Both the position numbers and the translations under genes were made by a program. The notes below the pieces were generated by a model. The model saw nothing but the letters and a program-made list of their open reading frames with translations, was not told where the DNA came from and made no database searches. This document shows, in pieces, positions 34,401-42,820 of a DNA stretch of 64,000 nt. The DNA is from Sediminicoccus rosea. Lineage in GTDB: Bacteria; Pseudomonadota; Alphaproteobacteria; Acetobacterales; Acetobacteraceae. The DNA lies in the NCBI RefSeq assembly GCF_033547095.1, contig NZ_CP137852.1:2659501-2723500 (forward strand), read 5' to 3'. Position 1 is the stretch's first letter, and each line of letters starts with the position of its first letter.

Positions 34401-36414
34401 ACTCTCCCGCATCACGGATGCGGCGCACCACCTGCTCGCCATCATCAACGATATCCTGGACCTCTCGAAGATCGAGGCCGGCAAGATCGAGCTGGAACAG
34501 GCCGACATCGTGGTGGAGCGCGTTGTGGAGCGCGTCTGGGCCCTGGTGCGCGACAAGGCGGAGGCCAAGGGGCTGGAGCTGCTGGTGGACCTGCACGAGC
34601 TGCCGCCGGTGCTGCAGGGCGACGAGCTTCGCCTCAGCCAGATCCTGCTGAACTTCACCTCCAACGCCGTGAAGTTCACCGAGACGGGGCACGTCATGCT
34701 CAGCGGCCGGGTCGCCCGCCGCACCGCGCAGGGTCTCGTCGCGCGCTTCGAGGTGGCGGATACCGGCATCGGCATCTCGCCAGCGCAGCAGGCGCAGCTC
34801 TTCCAACCCTTCCAGCAGGCCGACGCCTCGACCACGCGGCGCTATGGCGGCACCGGCCTCGGCCTCTCCATCAGCCATCGCCTGGCCGGGCTGATGGGCG
34901 GGGAGGTCGGCGTGGAAAGCGCGCCGGGGGAGGGCAGCATCTTCTGGGTGGAGGTGCCGGTGGGCGAAGCGCCCGGCCCCGCGCAGCCCCGGCCCGAGGC
35001 TGCGCGCCTGGCTGGCCGGCGCGCGCTGGTGGTGGATGACGTGCCGGAGGCGCTGGAGACCATGGCCGGCACCCTGCGTGCGCTAGGCCTCGCCGTCACC
35101 GCCACGGGCTGCGGCTCGGAGGCGCTGGCACGCGTGAGCGAGGCCGATGCCGCGGGGGCGCCCTTCGAGGTGGTGCTGGTGGATTGGCTCATGCCCGGCA
35201 TGGACGGGCTGGAACTCGGCCGGCGCCTCGCCGCACTGCCGCTGGCGCGGCGGCCGCGCTGCCTGCTGGTCTCGGCCGAGGCGGATGCGGTCTCGCCCGC
35301 GACGGCGGCGCAGGCCGGCTATGGGGCGGTGCTGGGCAAGCCCCTGCTGCCCTCGCGCCTCGCGGGCGTGCTGCTCGGCCCCCCGGCGCAGCCCACCGCG
35401 TCCCTGGCGGAGATGCCGGCGGCGCCGCGCTTCCCGGGCCGGCGCGTGCTGCTGGTGGAGGACAATCCGGTGAACGAGGAGGTCGCGACGGCGCTGCTCC
35501 AGGATGTCGGCCTCACGGTGGAGGTCGCACGGGACGGCGCCGAGGCGGTCGAGCGCGCCGCCGCCGCCGATTACGATCTGATCCTGATGGACGTGCAGAT
35601 GCCGGTCATGGATGGCCGCGCCGCCACGCGCGCCATTCGCGCCGGGCCGCGCCATGCGCGCACGCCGATCCTCGCGATGACGGCCAATGCCTTCCAGGAG
35701 GACCGCCGGGCCTCGCTGGAGGCGGGCATGGATGACCACCTGGTGAAGCCGGTGAACCCGGCCGCCCTGCATGCGGCGCTCGCGCGCTGGCTGCGGGCCG
35801 ACCCGGGTGCGGCGGTGGCGCCGCCGGCCCCGGCCATGCCCCTGCCGCCGGTGGAGGGGCTGGACATGGCCGCCGGCCTGAAGGCCAGCAACGGCGACCC
35901 CGCGCTGTATCGCCGCGTGCTGGAGATCTTCCTCCGCAGCGCGGAGCTTGCCTCGCTGCGCGCCGCCCTTCAGGCGGGCGATGCGGTGGCGGCGCGGCGA
36001 TCAGCCCATTCGCTGAAGGGGGCGGCGGCGGCAATCGGGGCGGCGGCGCTGCGCGAGACGGCGGGCGCGCTGGAGGCGGAACTGGCCACCGGCGCGGCGC
36101 TCGATGGGCTCGGCCCACGCGCGGCGGCGCTGGAGGCCCAGCTTCTGGTGCTGAAGGCCAAGCTGGCCAAGGCGCTGGCCGAGGCAGCGGCACCCGCGCC
36201 GGAGGCGCCGGAGGCGGCAGCCATGCCCGTGCCGGTCACCGAACTCGCCGGGTTGCTGGAAGCGAGCGACATGGCGGCGCTCACCCTCTTCCGCGCGCAT
36301 GAGGCGGCGTTCCGGGCGGCGCTCGGCCCCGCCGCGGTGCAGATCGCCCGGCACCTCGACGGCTTCGCCTTTGACGAGGCGTTGGCCGTGCTGCGCGAGG
36401 CGCAGACCGGCTGA
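31450..36414 (+). CDS. Hybrid sensor histidine kinase with four PAS, two REC and an Hpt domain
   Basis: A 1654-residue membrane kinase starting at GTG 31450, where an N-terminal helix begins. Order: TM1 (11-31), a helical periplasmic region (~32-197), TM2 (198-218), linker/HAMP-like, GAF-like region (~298-397), PAS1 (~405-517), PAS2 (~526-639), PAS3 (~679-794), PAS4 (~808-924), HisKA with His956 in 'NMSHEIRTPMNAIIG', ATPase ('VADTGIGIS', 'YGGTGLGLS'), REC1 with Asp1245, REC2 with Asp1381, Hpt with His1520 in 'RSAHSLKGAAAAIG', and a C-terminal helical segment. A full phosphorelay is thus encoded; its natural output is the HD-GYP regulator upstream. Input may come from the divergent periplasmic binding proteins. 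Confidence 0.92.
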   Translation: MNGRWPRLPRYVLIFILPMVAAILALGLINGYYNRNLQRSQAAYIASQAEGLDALAFVASFNSDLSDLHRRMSVMLELASAGRIDGWEADQAHEALAEELTALVTRARRLEDIAASLGAGLPLLPRLEAYRAALRIAADHSTVRLPGAHRFIGLADARFAEFAGATNTLLSTATAEVLRRAQGEAQALEALSRRLTRIRAVVVVGFLAFWLGFAWLLTRSLRRLTEALRQLAASETAPTRMPEVEALAASRSGLLRDIAQAAMAFRDALASRETATAELNERMKELSCLYDTTRLTDRADLSIGAMLEAVAARLPAAMRYPALAVGCIEHAGAVHGGRVEGRTLSVPFRGVDGAPGLVRVTYQDALPPEASEPFLPEERILLEAIAERLGAAIERRRSAQAEADSRNLFSAVVNEAPLAIEIVDAETLRYVEVNDASCRLLGYTREEYRRMTPADTQAEEPAGGFEAMARRIREAGGARFEARHRHKGGAVLDVQVNIQMIRQRDREYFLAMWEDITEQKRREERLRTLVRAVEQSPASIVITDVHGCIEYVNEAFERTTGYARDELLGENPRILQSGDTPSAVFDEMWEKLPRGETWRGELVNRRRDGSRYIEAAVIAPVRRPDGAISHYVGVKEDITATRQMAMELERHRNRLEELVAERTAELLTARQATEALGQDFFRVLDRSPDLIALKGRDLRLKACSRAFVELAGKASPEEMLGRTAEESFPAGVIAVVRADEEAQLAAGDAVRSMERMLPHPDGQRRLYSITRTMLRDAAGAFDGFLVIGRDISARAAAMEALARKEEEERLLLESSSNGIVGVGPDGHVTFANQAAARLLGQADPAALTGLDAHRLLQPRRADGTPYPAEEGAIHRALTQGEPVASEEEVFWRADDTPVAVSCSVAPMLHGASLLGAVISFEDIGGRKLAEAELRRAKAEAEAASRAKSEFLSNMSHEIRTPMNAIIGFAHLLRRGLHDARQQEQLSRITDAAHHLLAIINDILDLSKIEAGKIELEQADIVVERVVERVWALVRDKAEAKGLELLVDLHELPPVLQGDELRLSQILLNFTSNAVKFTETGHVMLSGRVARRTAQGLVARFEVADTGIGISPAQQAQLFQPFQQADASTTRRYGGTGLGLSISHRLAGLMGGEVGVESAPGEGSIFWVEVPVGEAPGPAQPRPEAARLAGRRALVVDDVPEALETMAGTLRALGLAVTATGCGSEALARVSEADAAGAPFEVVLVDWLMPGMDGLELGRRLAALPLARRPRCLLVSAEADAVSPATAAQAGYGAVLGKPLLPSRLAGVLLGPPAQPTASLAEMPAAPRFPGRRVLLVEDNPVNEEVATALLQDVGLTVEVARDGAEAVERAAAADYDLILMDVQMPVMDGRAATRAIRAGPRHARTPILAMTANAFQEDRRASLEAGMDDHLVKPVNPAALHAALARWLRADPGAAVAPPAPAMPLPPVEGLDMAAGLKASNGDPALYRRVLEIFLRSAELASLRAALQAGDAVAARRSAHSLKGAAAAIGAAALRETAGALEAELATGAALDGLGPRAAALEAQLLVLKAKLAKALAEAAAPAPEAPEAAAMPVPVTELAGLLEASDMAALTLFRAHEAAFRAALGPAAVQIARHLDGFAFDEALAVLREAQTG

Positions 36415-36436
36415 CGCGCCGGCCCGACCCGGGCGG

Positions 36437-37666
36437 TCAGTCCGGCCGCACCAGCACGTGCTTCTTCTTGCCAGCCGAGAGCTTCGCCGCGCCGTCGCGC
36501 AGGTCACTCGCCGTCACGTTCAGCGCCGCATCCGTGACGGGCGCATCGTTCAGCCGCACGCCGTTCTGCGCGACGAGGCGCCGCGCCTCGCCCTTGCTGG
36601 CAGCGAGGCCGGCCGCGACCATCAGGTCGGCGATGGCGGCGGGCAGGGCGTGGGTGATGCTGGGGAGGCTCTCGGCGGCTGTGCCCTGCTCGAAGGCGAG
36701 GCGCGCGGTCTCGGCTGCGGCTTCGGCTGCCGCGCGGCCATGCAGCAGGGCGCAGGCCTCGGTTGCCAGGATCTTCTTCGCCTCGTTGATCTCCGAGCCC
36801 TGCAGCGCGCCCAGACGCCGCACCTCGTCCATCGGCATGTCGGTGAAGAGGGCGAGGAACTTGCCCACATCCGCGTCCTCGGCATTGCGCCAGAACTGCC
36901 AGTAGTCATAGGGGCTCACGCGGTCGGCATTCAGCCAGACGGCACCCGCCGCCGTCTTGCCCATCTTGGCGCCCGAGGCGGTGGTGATGAGCGGCGCGGT
37001 GATGCCGAAGGCGTCCTGCTGGTCCATTCGGCGCACCAGGTCGGCGCCCATGACGATGTTGCCCCACTGGTCGCTGCCGCCCAGCTGCAGCGTCACGCCA
37101 TGGCGGCGGCGCAGCTCCACGAAGTCGTAGCTCTGCAGCAGCATGTAGTTGAACTCGATGAAGGTCAGCGGCTGGTCTCGGTCCAGGCGCAGCTTCACGC
37201 TGTCCATGCTCAGCATGCGGTTGACGCTGAAATGCCGCCCCACCTCGCGCAGGAAGGGGATGTAGCGCAGCGGGTCGAGCCATTCGGCATTGTCCAGCAT
37301 GATGGCGGTGCCGGGCGTGTCGCCGAAGGTCAGGAAATTGGTGAAGGCGGTGCGGATGCCGGCCTTGTTCTGCTCGATCTTCTCCTCGGTCAGGATCTGG
37401 CGCGTCTCGTCGCGGCCGGAAGGATCGCCGATCTTGGTCGTGCCGCCGCCCATCAGCACGACCGGCCGGTTGCCGGTCTTCGCCAGCCAGCGCAGCAGCA
37501 TGATCTGCACGAGGTGGCCGACATGCAGGCTGTCGGCTGTTGCGTCGAAGCCGATATAGCCAGCGACGGGGCCCTTGGCGAAATGCGCGGCGAGCGACGG
37601 CTCGTCCGTCACCTGATGGACGAAGCCGCGCTCGCGGATGATCGAGAGAAAGTCGGAGGCTGACAT
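36437..37666 (-). CDS. tyrS: Tyrosyl-tRNA synthetase
   Basis: A 409-residue class I synthetase that charges tRNA-Tyr. The first signature is '[14 protein letters not shown]' (His48-Val-Gly-His51), the second 'GAKMGKT'; the tyrosine pocket shows '[14 protein letters not shown]' and '[17 protein letters not shown]'. An S4-like RNA-binding domain closes the protein ('[20 protein letters not shown]'). The start at 37666 is where homology begins ('[15 protein letters not shown]'). It is divergent from anmK, an arrangement common in proteobacteria, and converges with the hybrid kinase gene 22 bp away. Confidence 0.96.
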   Translation of the reverse strand: MSASDFLSIIRERGFVHQVTDEPSLAAHFAKGPVAGYIGFDATADSLHVGHLVQIMLLRWLAKTGNRPVVLMGGGTTKIGDPSGRDETRQILTEEKIEQNKAGIRTAFTNFLTFGDTPGTAIMLDNAEWLDPLRYIPFLREVGRHFSVNRMLSMDSVKLRLDRDQPLTFIEFNYMLLQSYDFVELRRRHGVTLQLGGSDQWGNIVMGADLVRRMDQQDAFGITAPLITTASGAKMGKTAAGAVWLNADRVSPYDYWQFWRNAEDADVGKFLALFTDMPMDEVRRLGALQGSEINEAKKILATEACALLHGRAAAEAAAETARLAFEQGTAAESLPSITHALPAAIADLMVAAGLAASKGEARRLVAQNGVRLNDAPVTDAALNVTASDLRDGAAKLSAGKKKHVLVRPD

Positions 37667-37717
37667 GAATGGTGGACCCGATTGGCGTTTCGCGTGGCGC
37701 CGTAGCACAATCGCTCC

Positions 37718-38845
37718 ATGTTGAGAATCATTGGCCTGATGAGCGGAACCTCGCTCGACGGGGTGGATGCCGCGTGGGTGGAGACGGACGGGGAGCGCGT
37801 GGGCCTGCTCGGCCCCACGGTGACGCTGCCCTATGACCCGGCGTTGCGGCGTGACCTGCGGCGCCTGCTGGAGATGGCGCCCACCATCTCGCCCGAGGAT
37901 CCCTTCCTGCTCGACTGCACCGCGCGCCTGACGGAGCGGCACGCGGCCGCTGTGCTGCGCGTGCAGCAGGAGGCGGCACGGGCCGGGCTGCCCGAAGCGG
38001 AACTCGCCGGCTTCCACGGCCAGACCATCCTGCACCGGCCGCTCCGGCCCGGCGATTCCCGCAATGCGCGCGGCCATACGTGGCAGATCGGCGATGCGCG
38101 CGCGCTGGCGCGGGCCACGGGGCTCTCGGTCGCCTTTGATTTCCGCAGCGCCGATGTGGCCGCGGGCGGGCAGGGGGCGCCGCTCGTCCCTATCGCGCAT
38201 GCGGCACTCGCCCATGCGCTGCCCAAGCCATTGGCGGTGCTGAACCTCGGCGGCGTGGCCAATGTCACCTGGCTCGGCGCCGATGGGCGGATGCAGGCCT
38301 TCGACACGGGGCCGGCAAATGGGCCGCTGGATGACTGGGCCAAGCGTTCGCTGGGGCGCGACTACGACAAGGATGGCAACCTGGCCCTGGCCGGCCAGGC
38401 GGACGGCGCGGTGCTGGGGCGCCTCATGGCGCATCCCTATCTGGCGTTGAGCCCGCCCAAATCCCTCGACCGGCTGGATTTCGACCGCGCGCTGCGCGAT
38501 GCGGGCGCGCATCTGCTCTCGCCGCAGGATGGTGCCGCGACGCTGGTCGCCTTCTGCGCGGTCTGCGTGGCGGCGGCGGCGCGCCATTTCCCGGAGCCGC
38601 CGATGCAATGGCTGGTCGCCGGCGGCGGGCGGCGCAATCCGGCGATGATGCGTGCCCTCTCGGCCACGCTGAGCGAGCTGGTGCGGCCAGTGGAAGTGGC
38701 GGGCTGGAATGGGGATGCGCTGGAGGCGCAGTGCTTTGCCGTGCTGGCGGCGCGCACCGCGCGCGGCCTGCCGATCAGCTTTCCCGAGACGACGGGCGCG
38801 CCGCGCCCCATGCCGGGCGGGCAGGTCCTGGGCGGGCTGCTCTAG
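37718..38845 (+). CDS. anmK: Anhydro-N-acetylmuramic acid kinase
   Basis: A 375-residue kinase that phosphorylates and opens 1,6-anhydro-MurNAc from recycled cell-wall muropeptides, giving MurNAc-6-phosphate. Motifs: N-terminal '[17 protein letters not shown]', '[11 protein letters not shown]', '[12 protein letters not shown]', '[16 protein letters not shown]' and '[12 protein letters not shown]'. The 51-bp gap to tyrS must hold both promoters. The length is normal for the family. Its other recycling partners (nagZ, murQ) are not in this window. Confidence 0.95.
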   Translation: MLRIIGLMSGTSLDGVDAAWVETDGERVGLLGPTVTLPYDPALRRDLRRLLEMAPTISPEDPFLLDCTARLTERHAAAVLRVQQEAARAGLPEAELAGFHGQTILHRPLRPGDSRNARGHTWQIGDARALARATGLSVAFDFRSADVAAGGQGAPLVPIAHAALAHALPKPLAVLNLGGVANVTWLGADGRMQAFDTGPANGPLDDWAKRSLGRDYDKDGNLALAGQADGAVLGRLMAHPYLALSPPKSLDRLDFDRALRDAGAHLLSPQDGAATLVAFCAVCVAAAARHFPEPPMQWLVAGGGRRNPAMMRALSATLSELVRPVEVAGWNGDALEAQCFAVLAARTARGLPISFPETTGAPRPMPGGQVLGGLL

Positions 38846-38956
38846 GCCGCGATCAACAGGCGTCGACCACGGTCCGGTTCTTCGCCGAGGGGCCGATTCA
38901 TGGGCTTGGTGTTCCCACCACGCACGATCCGTCCCTCGGCTTCAGCGCGTGGCGCT

Positions 38957-39130
38957 TCAGCCCTTGGCGGGGGTCTCAGCGCGGCGCAGCGGGGCGGTGA
39001 GGCGCCGGCGGCCGGGGCGGGCGGGCGCAGGGCGGCTCATCGGCAGGCGCTCGGCCCGGGCGGCACGGTTGGCGGCGGCGACCTGCAGGGCGGCGGTGGC
39101 AAGGGCAATGCCGCGGCTGGAGAGTTCCAT
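38957..39130 (-). CDS. Small basic hypothetical protein, 57 residues
   Basis: The 369-bp stretch between anmK and the next Bug gene holds this small minus-strand frame. ATG 39130 is preceded at eight bases by an aggaa ribosome-binding site, and the product has an Ala-rich amphipathic first half ('SSRGIALATAALQVAAANRA') and an Arg/Pro-rich second half ('RPGRRRLTAPLRRAE'). I do not recognise a family. The biased composition could also come from random G+C-rich sequence. The rest of the stretch shows only a 6-bp stem-loop, ggcgga/tccgcc, at 39168-39184. Confidence 0.35.
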   Translation of the reverse strand: MELSSRGIALATAALQVAAANRAARAERLPMSRPAPARPGRRRLTAPLRRAETPAKG

Positions 39131-39214
39131 CGGGGTAATTCCTAGAGTTGTTGTCGGATATGGCCCCGGCGGAGGTGATCCGCCAGGGCAAAACGTTCCG
39201 GTAACAAAATATCG

Positions 39215-40177
39215 TCAATCCGCCCTGAGGCCGGTCGCGCGCTGCAGCTCCGCCCATTGGGCGCGGTCGCGCGCGATATAGGCGGCATAGTCGGCCGTGC
39301 TCATCGGCAGCACCTCCATCCCCTGGCTCGCCATGCGCTGGCGGAAGGCGGGGCGGGCGAGGATGGTCTGCACCGCGGCGTGGATCGTGGCGACGACGGG
39401 CGCGGGCAGGCCGGCGGGGCCGGAGATGCCATACCAGTTCAGCACCTCGTAGCCCGGCAGCGTCTCGGCCACTGACGGCACATCTGGCAGCACGGCGAGG
39501 CGCGCGGGGGTGGAGACGGCGATGGCGCGCACCCGCCCGTCACGGATGAAGGGCAGGGCGCTGCTGATCGTGTCGGTCATGGCGGAGAGGCGCCCGCTGA
39601 TCAGGTCGGGCATGGCGAGCGCCGAGCCGCGATAGGGCACATGCGTCATGTCCAGCCCCGCCTTGTGGGCGAGGAGCGCCAGCGTCATGTGCGTGGAGGA
39701 GCCGATGCCGGCCGAGCCATAGGCGAGTTGCCCGGGGCGGGCGCGGATCAGCGCCAGGAATTCCGGCAGGGTCCGGACCGGCAGGTCATTGTTCACGATC
39801 AGCACCGCCGGCACGCCCGCGAAATTCGCAATCGGCGTCGTGTCGGTCCCGGGGTCGAAGGTCAGGCGGGTGAGGACGGGCGTGATGCCGTGCGTCGCCT
39901 GGCTCGCGGTGAGCAGCGTGTAGCCATCGGGCCGGGCGCGGGCCACGAATTCCGTGCCGATCGCGCCACCCGCGCCGGTGCGGTTTTCCACCACCACCTG
40001 CTGGCCCAGGATCGGCGCCAGCTCCTCGGCCGCGATGCGGGAGATGATGTCGGCCGCGCCGCCGGCGGCGAAGGGGGCGACGAGGCGGATCGGGCGGTCC
40101 GGCGTCCAGGCTTGGGCGCGGGCGGAGAAAGGCAGGGCAGTTGCCGCGAAAAGCGGCAAGAGCGAACGGCGAAACAT
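39215..40177 (-). CDS. Bug/TctC family tripartite tricarboxylate receptor
   Basis: A 320-residue exported receptor; 'MFRRSLLPLFAATALPFSAR' at 40177 is a normal leader, preferred over an in-frame Met eleven residues earlier. Canonical motifs: 'DRPIRLVAPFAAGGAADIIS', 'VVVENRTGAGGAIGTEFVAR', 'ARPDGYTLLTASQATHG', 'HVPYRGSALAMPDLISGRL'. Unlike the Bug genes at 27-30 kb it retains the usual GGxxD lip. It is a single gene with a long leader and no transport partner. Confidence 0.93.
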   Translation of the reverse strand: MFRRSLLPLFAATALPFSARAQAWTPDRPIRLVAPFAAGGAADIISRIAAEELAPILGQQVVVENRTGAGGAIGTEFVARARPDGYTLLTASQATHGITPVLTRLTFDPGTDTTPIANFAGVPAVLIVNNDLPVRTLPEFLALIRARPGQLAYGSAGIGSSTHMTLALLAHKAGLDMTHVPYRGSALAMPDLISGRLSAMTDTISSALPFIRDGRVRAIAVSTPARLAVLPDVPSVAETLPGYEVLNWYGISGPAGLPAPVVATIHAAVQTILARPAFRQRMASQGMEVLPMSTADYAAYIARDRAQWAELQRATGLRAD

Positions 40178-40363
40178 GCGGAATTCCCGGCTGGTGATGG
40201 TTGAGCGCATGGATCAGCAATTACCGTGCCGTCATCTTGCGGACGGCAGCGCCAGCCGCCCGACACCGCTCCACATCGCCGGAGGCACCGGATTGGCGCG
40301 GCTTCACCCCAAAGAAGTCGTGATCCTGCTCCAGGCTGGGAGGATCAGGATCCAGGATGACGC
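40178..40363. promoter_or_regulatory. Divergent intergenic region with two stem-loops
   Basis: This 186-bp gap lies between the leftward Bug gene and the rightward lipoprotein gene. Two perfect 7-bp stems are visible: tgccgtc/gacggca (40227-40233, 40242-40248) and tgatcct/aggatca (40321-40327, 40341-40347); the second encloses a nested ctcc/ggag pairing just before the lipoprotein ribosome-binding site (ccagga, 40352). It could act on translation. Promoter boxes were not identified. Confidence 0.4.
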
Positions 40364-40720
40364 ATGCGGTATCTCGGCCTTGTCGTGCCCCTGCTTCTCG
40401 CCGCCTGCGCCGAGCGGTGGGAGCGCCCAGGCGCGACCGAGGCCCAGGCCGATGCGATGAATGCCCAGTGCCGCGCCATGGCGGCCGCCACGGTGCCGCG
40501 GTACATCGTCAGCCGCGTCGCCGCGCCCGCCCGCGTGGAGCGTGAGCGAACCTGCCGGCGCGAAGGTGACCGCGAGCGCTGCACCACCCGCGAACGCTAC
40601 ATTCCGGCGCGGTGGGAGCAGGTGGACCTCAACAGCGGCCAGCGCGAGGCAGTTCGCACCGGCTGCATGGCGGAGAAGGGCTTCACCTTCCGCGGCTACC
40701 GCCTGTTGCGCCTGGAATAG
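40364..40720 (+). CDS. Hypothetical lipoprotein, 118 residues
   Basis: The N-terminus 'MRYLGLVVPLLLAACAERW' is a lipoprotein signal with lipobox LAAC (Cys15). The mature part is hydrophilic and strongly charged, with further cysteines ('NAQCRAMAA', 'RTCRREGDRERCTTRERY', 'TGCMAEKGF') and the late 'GCMAEKGFTFRGY' seen in several small alphaproteobacterial lipoproteins of unknown role. It converges with the amidohydrolase gene, 15 bp away. Processing would need Lgt, encoded at 48377-49165. Confidence 0.72.
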   Translation: MRYLGLVVPLLLAACAERWERPGATEAQADAMNAQCRAMAAATVPRYIVSRVAAPARVERERTCRREGDRERCTTRERYIPARWEQVDLNSGQREAVRTGCMAEKGFTFRGYRLLRLE

Positions 40721-40735
40721 GGCGCGCGGCCTCGC

Positions 40736-42253
40736 CTAGAGCCCGCTGTTCGGCGCGTCGCACATGTAGCGGCTGAGGTGGTAGGGCCGCGCGGCAAGGC
40801 CCGAGCAGAAGCTCGCCACCACCGGCTCCAGCGCCTCGAACAGCGCCTTGGCCCCCGTGGCCGCCGCCTCCAGCCGCTCGCGCGCGGCCTCGGCCTCCTC
40901 GGCGAGCTTCGCCATGTCGAGCATGGTGTGCCGCCCGTCGCGATAGACGAAGCGCCCGCCGATCATCACATGCCGCACGCCCGTCGCGTCCTCGGCATGG
41001 ATCATCTGGTTCAGCGTCGCGTTGTGCGGCATCCACTGGGTCTTGTGCAGGTCGAGGAAGACGATGTCCGCCTTCATGCCCGGCGCGATGGCGCCGATGC
41101 CCTCGATGCCGAGCGCCTTCGCCGAACCCAGGGTGCCCGCGCGATAGACCTGCTCCGCCGTCGCCCATTCATAAGGGTCGGGCTTCTGGACGTGCGAGGT
41201 GTGCGCGGCCAGCCGCATCGCCTCGTACATGTTGGAATTGTCGCCGCTGGAGACGCCGTCGGTCCCGATGCCGACATTCACGCCAAGCTCCAGGGCGCGC
41301 TTCAGCCGGAACATCCCGTTGCCGAGCTTCATGTTGGAGGCCGGGTTGTGCGCGATGCTCGCGCCGCGATCGGCCAGCAGGCGGAAATCGTCATCATCCA
41401 GCCAGATGCCGTGCGCGACCGTGAAGTCCGGCCCGATGAGGCCCAGGCTGTCCATGTAGTGCACCAGCGTCATGCCGTATTTCTGCATGCCCACCACGGC
41501 CTGCACCTTGCTCTCGCCCACATGGCTGTGCAGGCCGACGCCGTGCTTGCGCGCGAGGTCGCGGCAGCCGCAGAGGAATTCCTGGCTGCAATGATGCGGG
41601 ATGGTGGGGCCGACGGCGAAGCGGATGTCCTGGCTCGCCCAGCGCCAGCTCCGGAAGGCGGAGTCCATGGCGTTGATCGTCTCCTGCCAGGGGCGGAAGC
41701 GGATCTTCTCGGCCTCGGCGCGGAGCTTGTCGGGCAGGGCGTCCATCAGCCCCGGGATCGCCTCGTAGAGCGAGCGGTCGGCCACCATCGGCGCGATCAT
41801 CGCGCGCATGCCGACCGTCGCGTAGGCATCGGCGATGGCGTCGAGCCCCTCCGTCGTCGGCAGGGGCACTTCCATCGTCAGGTCGTAAGCGGCGGTGCAG
41901 CCCTTGGCGACCATCTCGGCCGCGCAGAGCAGGGTGGAAAGGCGCTTGTCCTCCAGTGTGCGCCCGCCGCCGAACCATGGGGCGGCGGCCAGCAGCGTCT
42001 CCAGGCTCATCCGGTCGCCCTGGCCGCGCGCGAGACCGCCATGGCCATGGGTATGCGCGTTGACCAGGCCCGGATGCAGCAGGCAGGCGCTGGCATCCAG
42101 GATGCGCGTGCCCTCCGGCGCGGCGAGGTTCGCGCCGACCTCACGGATGATGCCGTCCTGGATCAGGATGTCGGTGAGTGGCGCGCGGCGCTGTCCTGGG
42201 TCGGCCAGGCGCCCCCCTTGGATGAGCTGCCAGCCGGGTTCCGCCTTGGCCAT
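40736..42253 (-). CDS. TrzA/AtzA-type amidohydrolase (aminohydrolase of N-heterocycles or adenosine-like substrates)
   Basis: A 505-residue metal-dependent hydrolase of the chlorohydrolase/deaminase branch. Metal and catalytic sites are 'LVNAHTHGHGGLARG' (HxH near 67-69), 'LHSHVGES', 'TVAHGIWLDDDDF', 'SIAHNPASNMKLGNG' and 'NVGIGTDGVSSGDNSNM'. Such enzymes hydrolyse exocyclic amino or chloro groups of pyrimidines, purines, triazines or S-adenosylhomocysteine. The C-terminus beyond ~440 is a longer helical extension than usual. One base precedes the phosphatase start; they probably form an operon with the GST genes. The exact substrate is open. Confidence 0.85.
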   Translation of the reverse strand: MAKAEPGWQLIQGGRLADPGQRRAPLTDILIQDGIIREVGANLAAPEGTRILDASACLLHPGLVNAHTHGHGGLARGQGDRMSLETLLAAAPWFGGGRTLEDKRLSTLLCAAEMVAKGCTAAYDLTMEVPLPTTEGLDAIADAYATVGMRAMIAPMVADRSLYEAIPGLMDALPDKLRAEAEKIRFRPWQETINAMDSAFRSWRWASQDIRFAVGPTIPHHCSQEFLCGCRDLARKHGVGLHSHVGESKVQAVVGMQKYGMTLVHYMDSLGLIGPDFTVAHGIWLDDDDFRLLADRGASIAHNPASNMKLGNGMFRLKRALELGVNVGIGTDGVSSGDNSNMYEAMRLAAHTSHVQKPDPYEWATAEQVYRAGTLGSAKALGIEGIGAIAPGMKADIVFLDLHKTQWMPHNATLNQMIHAEDATGVRHVMIGGRFVYRDGRHTMLDMAKLAEEAEAARERLEAAATGAKALFEALEPVVASFCSGLAARPYHLSRYMCDAPNSGL

Positions 42254-42820
42254 TCAGCCCTCCGCGGCGAGTTCGAGGGCGGTCAGCATCCAGGCCTCCG
42301 GCCCTGGCTCGGCATAAAGCGGGAGCGCGTTGGGCGTGCGGACATTGGAGGGCAGGCCCGCCTCGTAGCGGAAGGCGCGCCAGAGCGCCCCATGCGCCAC
42401 CACCAGCACCGGACCCGGCAGGGCGGTTGCGCGGTTGATGGCGCGCACGGCGCGCGCGCGCAGCATGGCGAAAGGCTCGGCGCCGGCGGGCGTGTAGGTG
42501 TCGGCGATCCAGTCATCATACCAGTCGCCCATCGGCTTGCCCTCCTGCTCGCCGAAATTCACCTCCATCAGGTCGTCGTCGAACTGCACGGGCAGGTTGA
42601 GGGCGGCCGCCACGGTCTCGGCCGTCACCCGGGCGCGGCTGAGGGGGCTTGCCACGATGGTGGATATCCTGGTGCCCGCCAGCGTGCGCGCCGCGCGCTC
42701 GGCCTGCATGTGGCCGACCTTGTTGAGCGGGATGTCGGTCTGACCCTGGCTCAACCCCTCCGCGTTCCAATCCGTCTCGCCATGGCGCAGGAACCAGAAG
42801 GGGATGGGGTTGAGCGTCAT
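42254..42820 (-). CDS. Histidine phosphatase (phosphoglycerate-mutase-like)
   Basis: A 188-residue enzyme with the full motif 'WFLRHGETDWNAEGLSQGQT', 'IVASPLSRARVTAETVA', 'LMEVNFGEQEGKPMGDW' and the second catalytic histidine in 'VVAHGALWRA'. It resembles the CobC/GpmB-type phosphatases acting on small phosphorylated metabolites. Start 42820 overlaps the stop of the upstream GST gene (ATGA); the longer frame upstream is only the GST gene in another frame. Substrate unknown. Confidence 0.87.
   Translation of the reverse strand: MTLNPIPFWFLRHGETDWNAEGLSQGQTDIPLNKVGHMQAERAARTLAGTRISTIVASPLSRARVTAETVAAALNLPVQFDDDLMEVNFGEQEGKPMGDWYDDWIADTYTPAGAEPFAMLRARAVRAINRATALPGPVLVVAHGALWRAFRYEAGLPSNVRTPNALPLYAEPGPEAWMLTALELAAEG

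Noticed and set aside
31285-34878. 1197-codon open frame on the minus strand opposite the hybrid kinase
   Set aside because: The plus-strand kinase shows continuous domain structure over the whole stretch. The antisense product is Arg/Ala/Gly/His-rich without motifs.
36437-37666. Non-canonical KMSKS ('KMGKT') in tyrS as a sign of decay
   Set aside because: Bacterial TyrRS enzymes commonly have KFGKT/KMGKT-like forms; everything else is intact.
36437-38608. 723-codon frame that would extend tyrS over anmK
   Set aside because: The extra N-terminal part is antisense to anmK; TyrS homology starts exactly at 37666.
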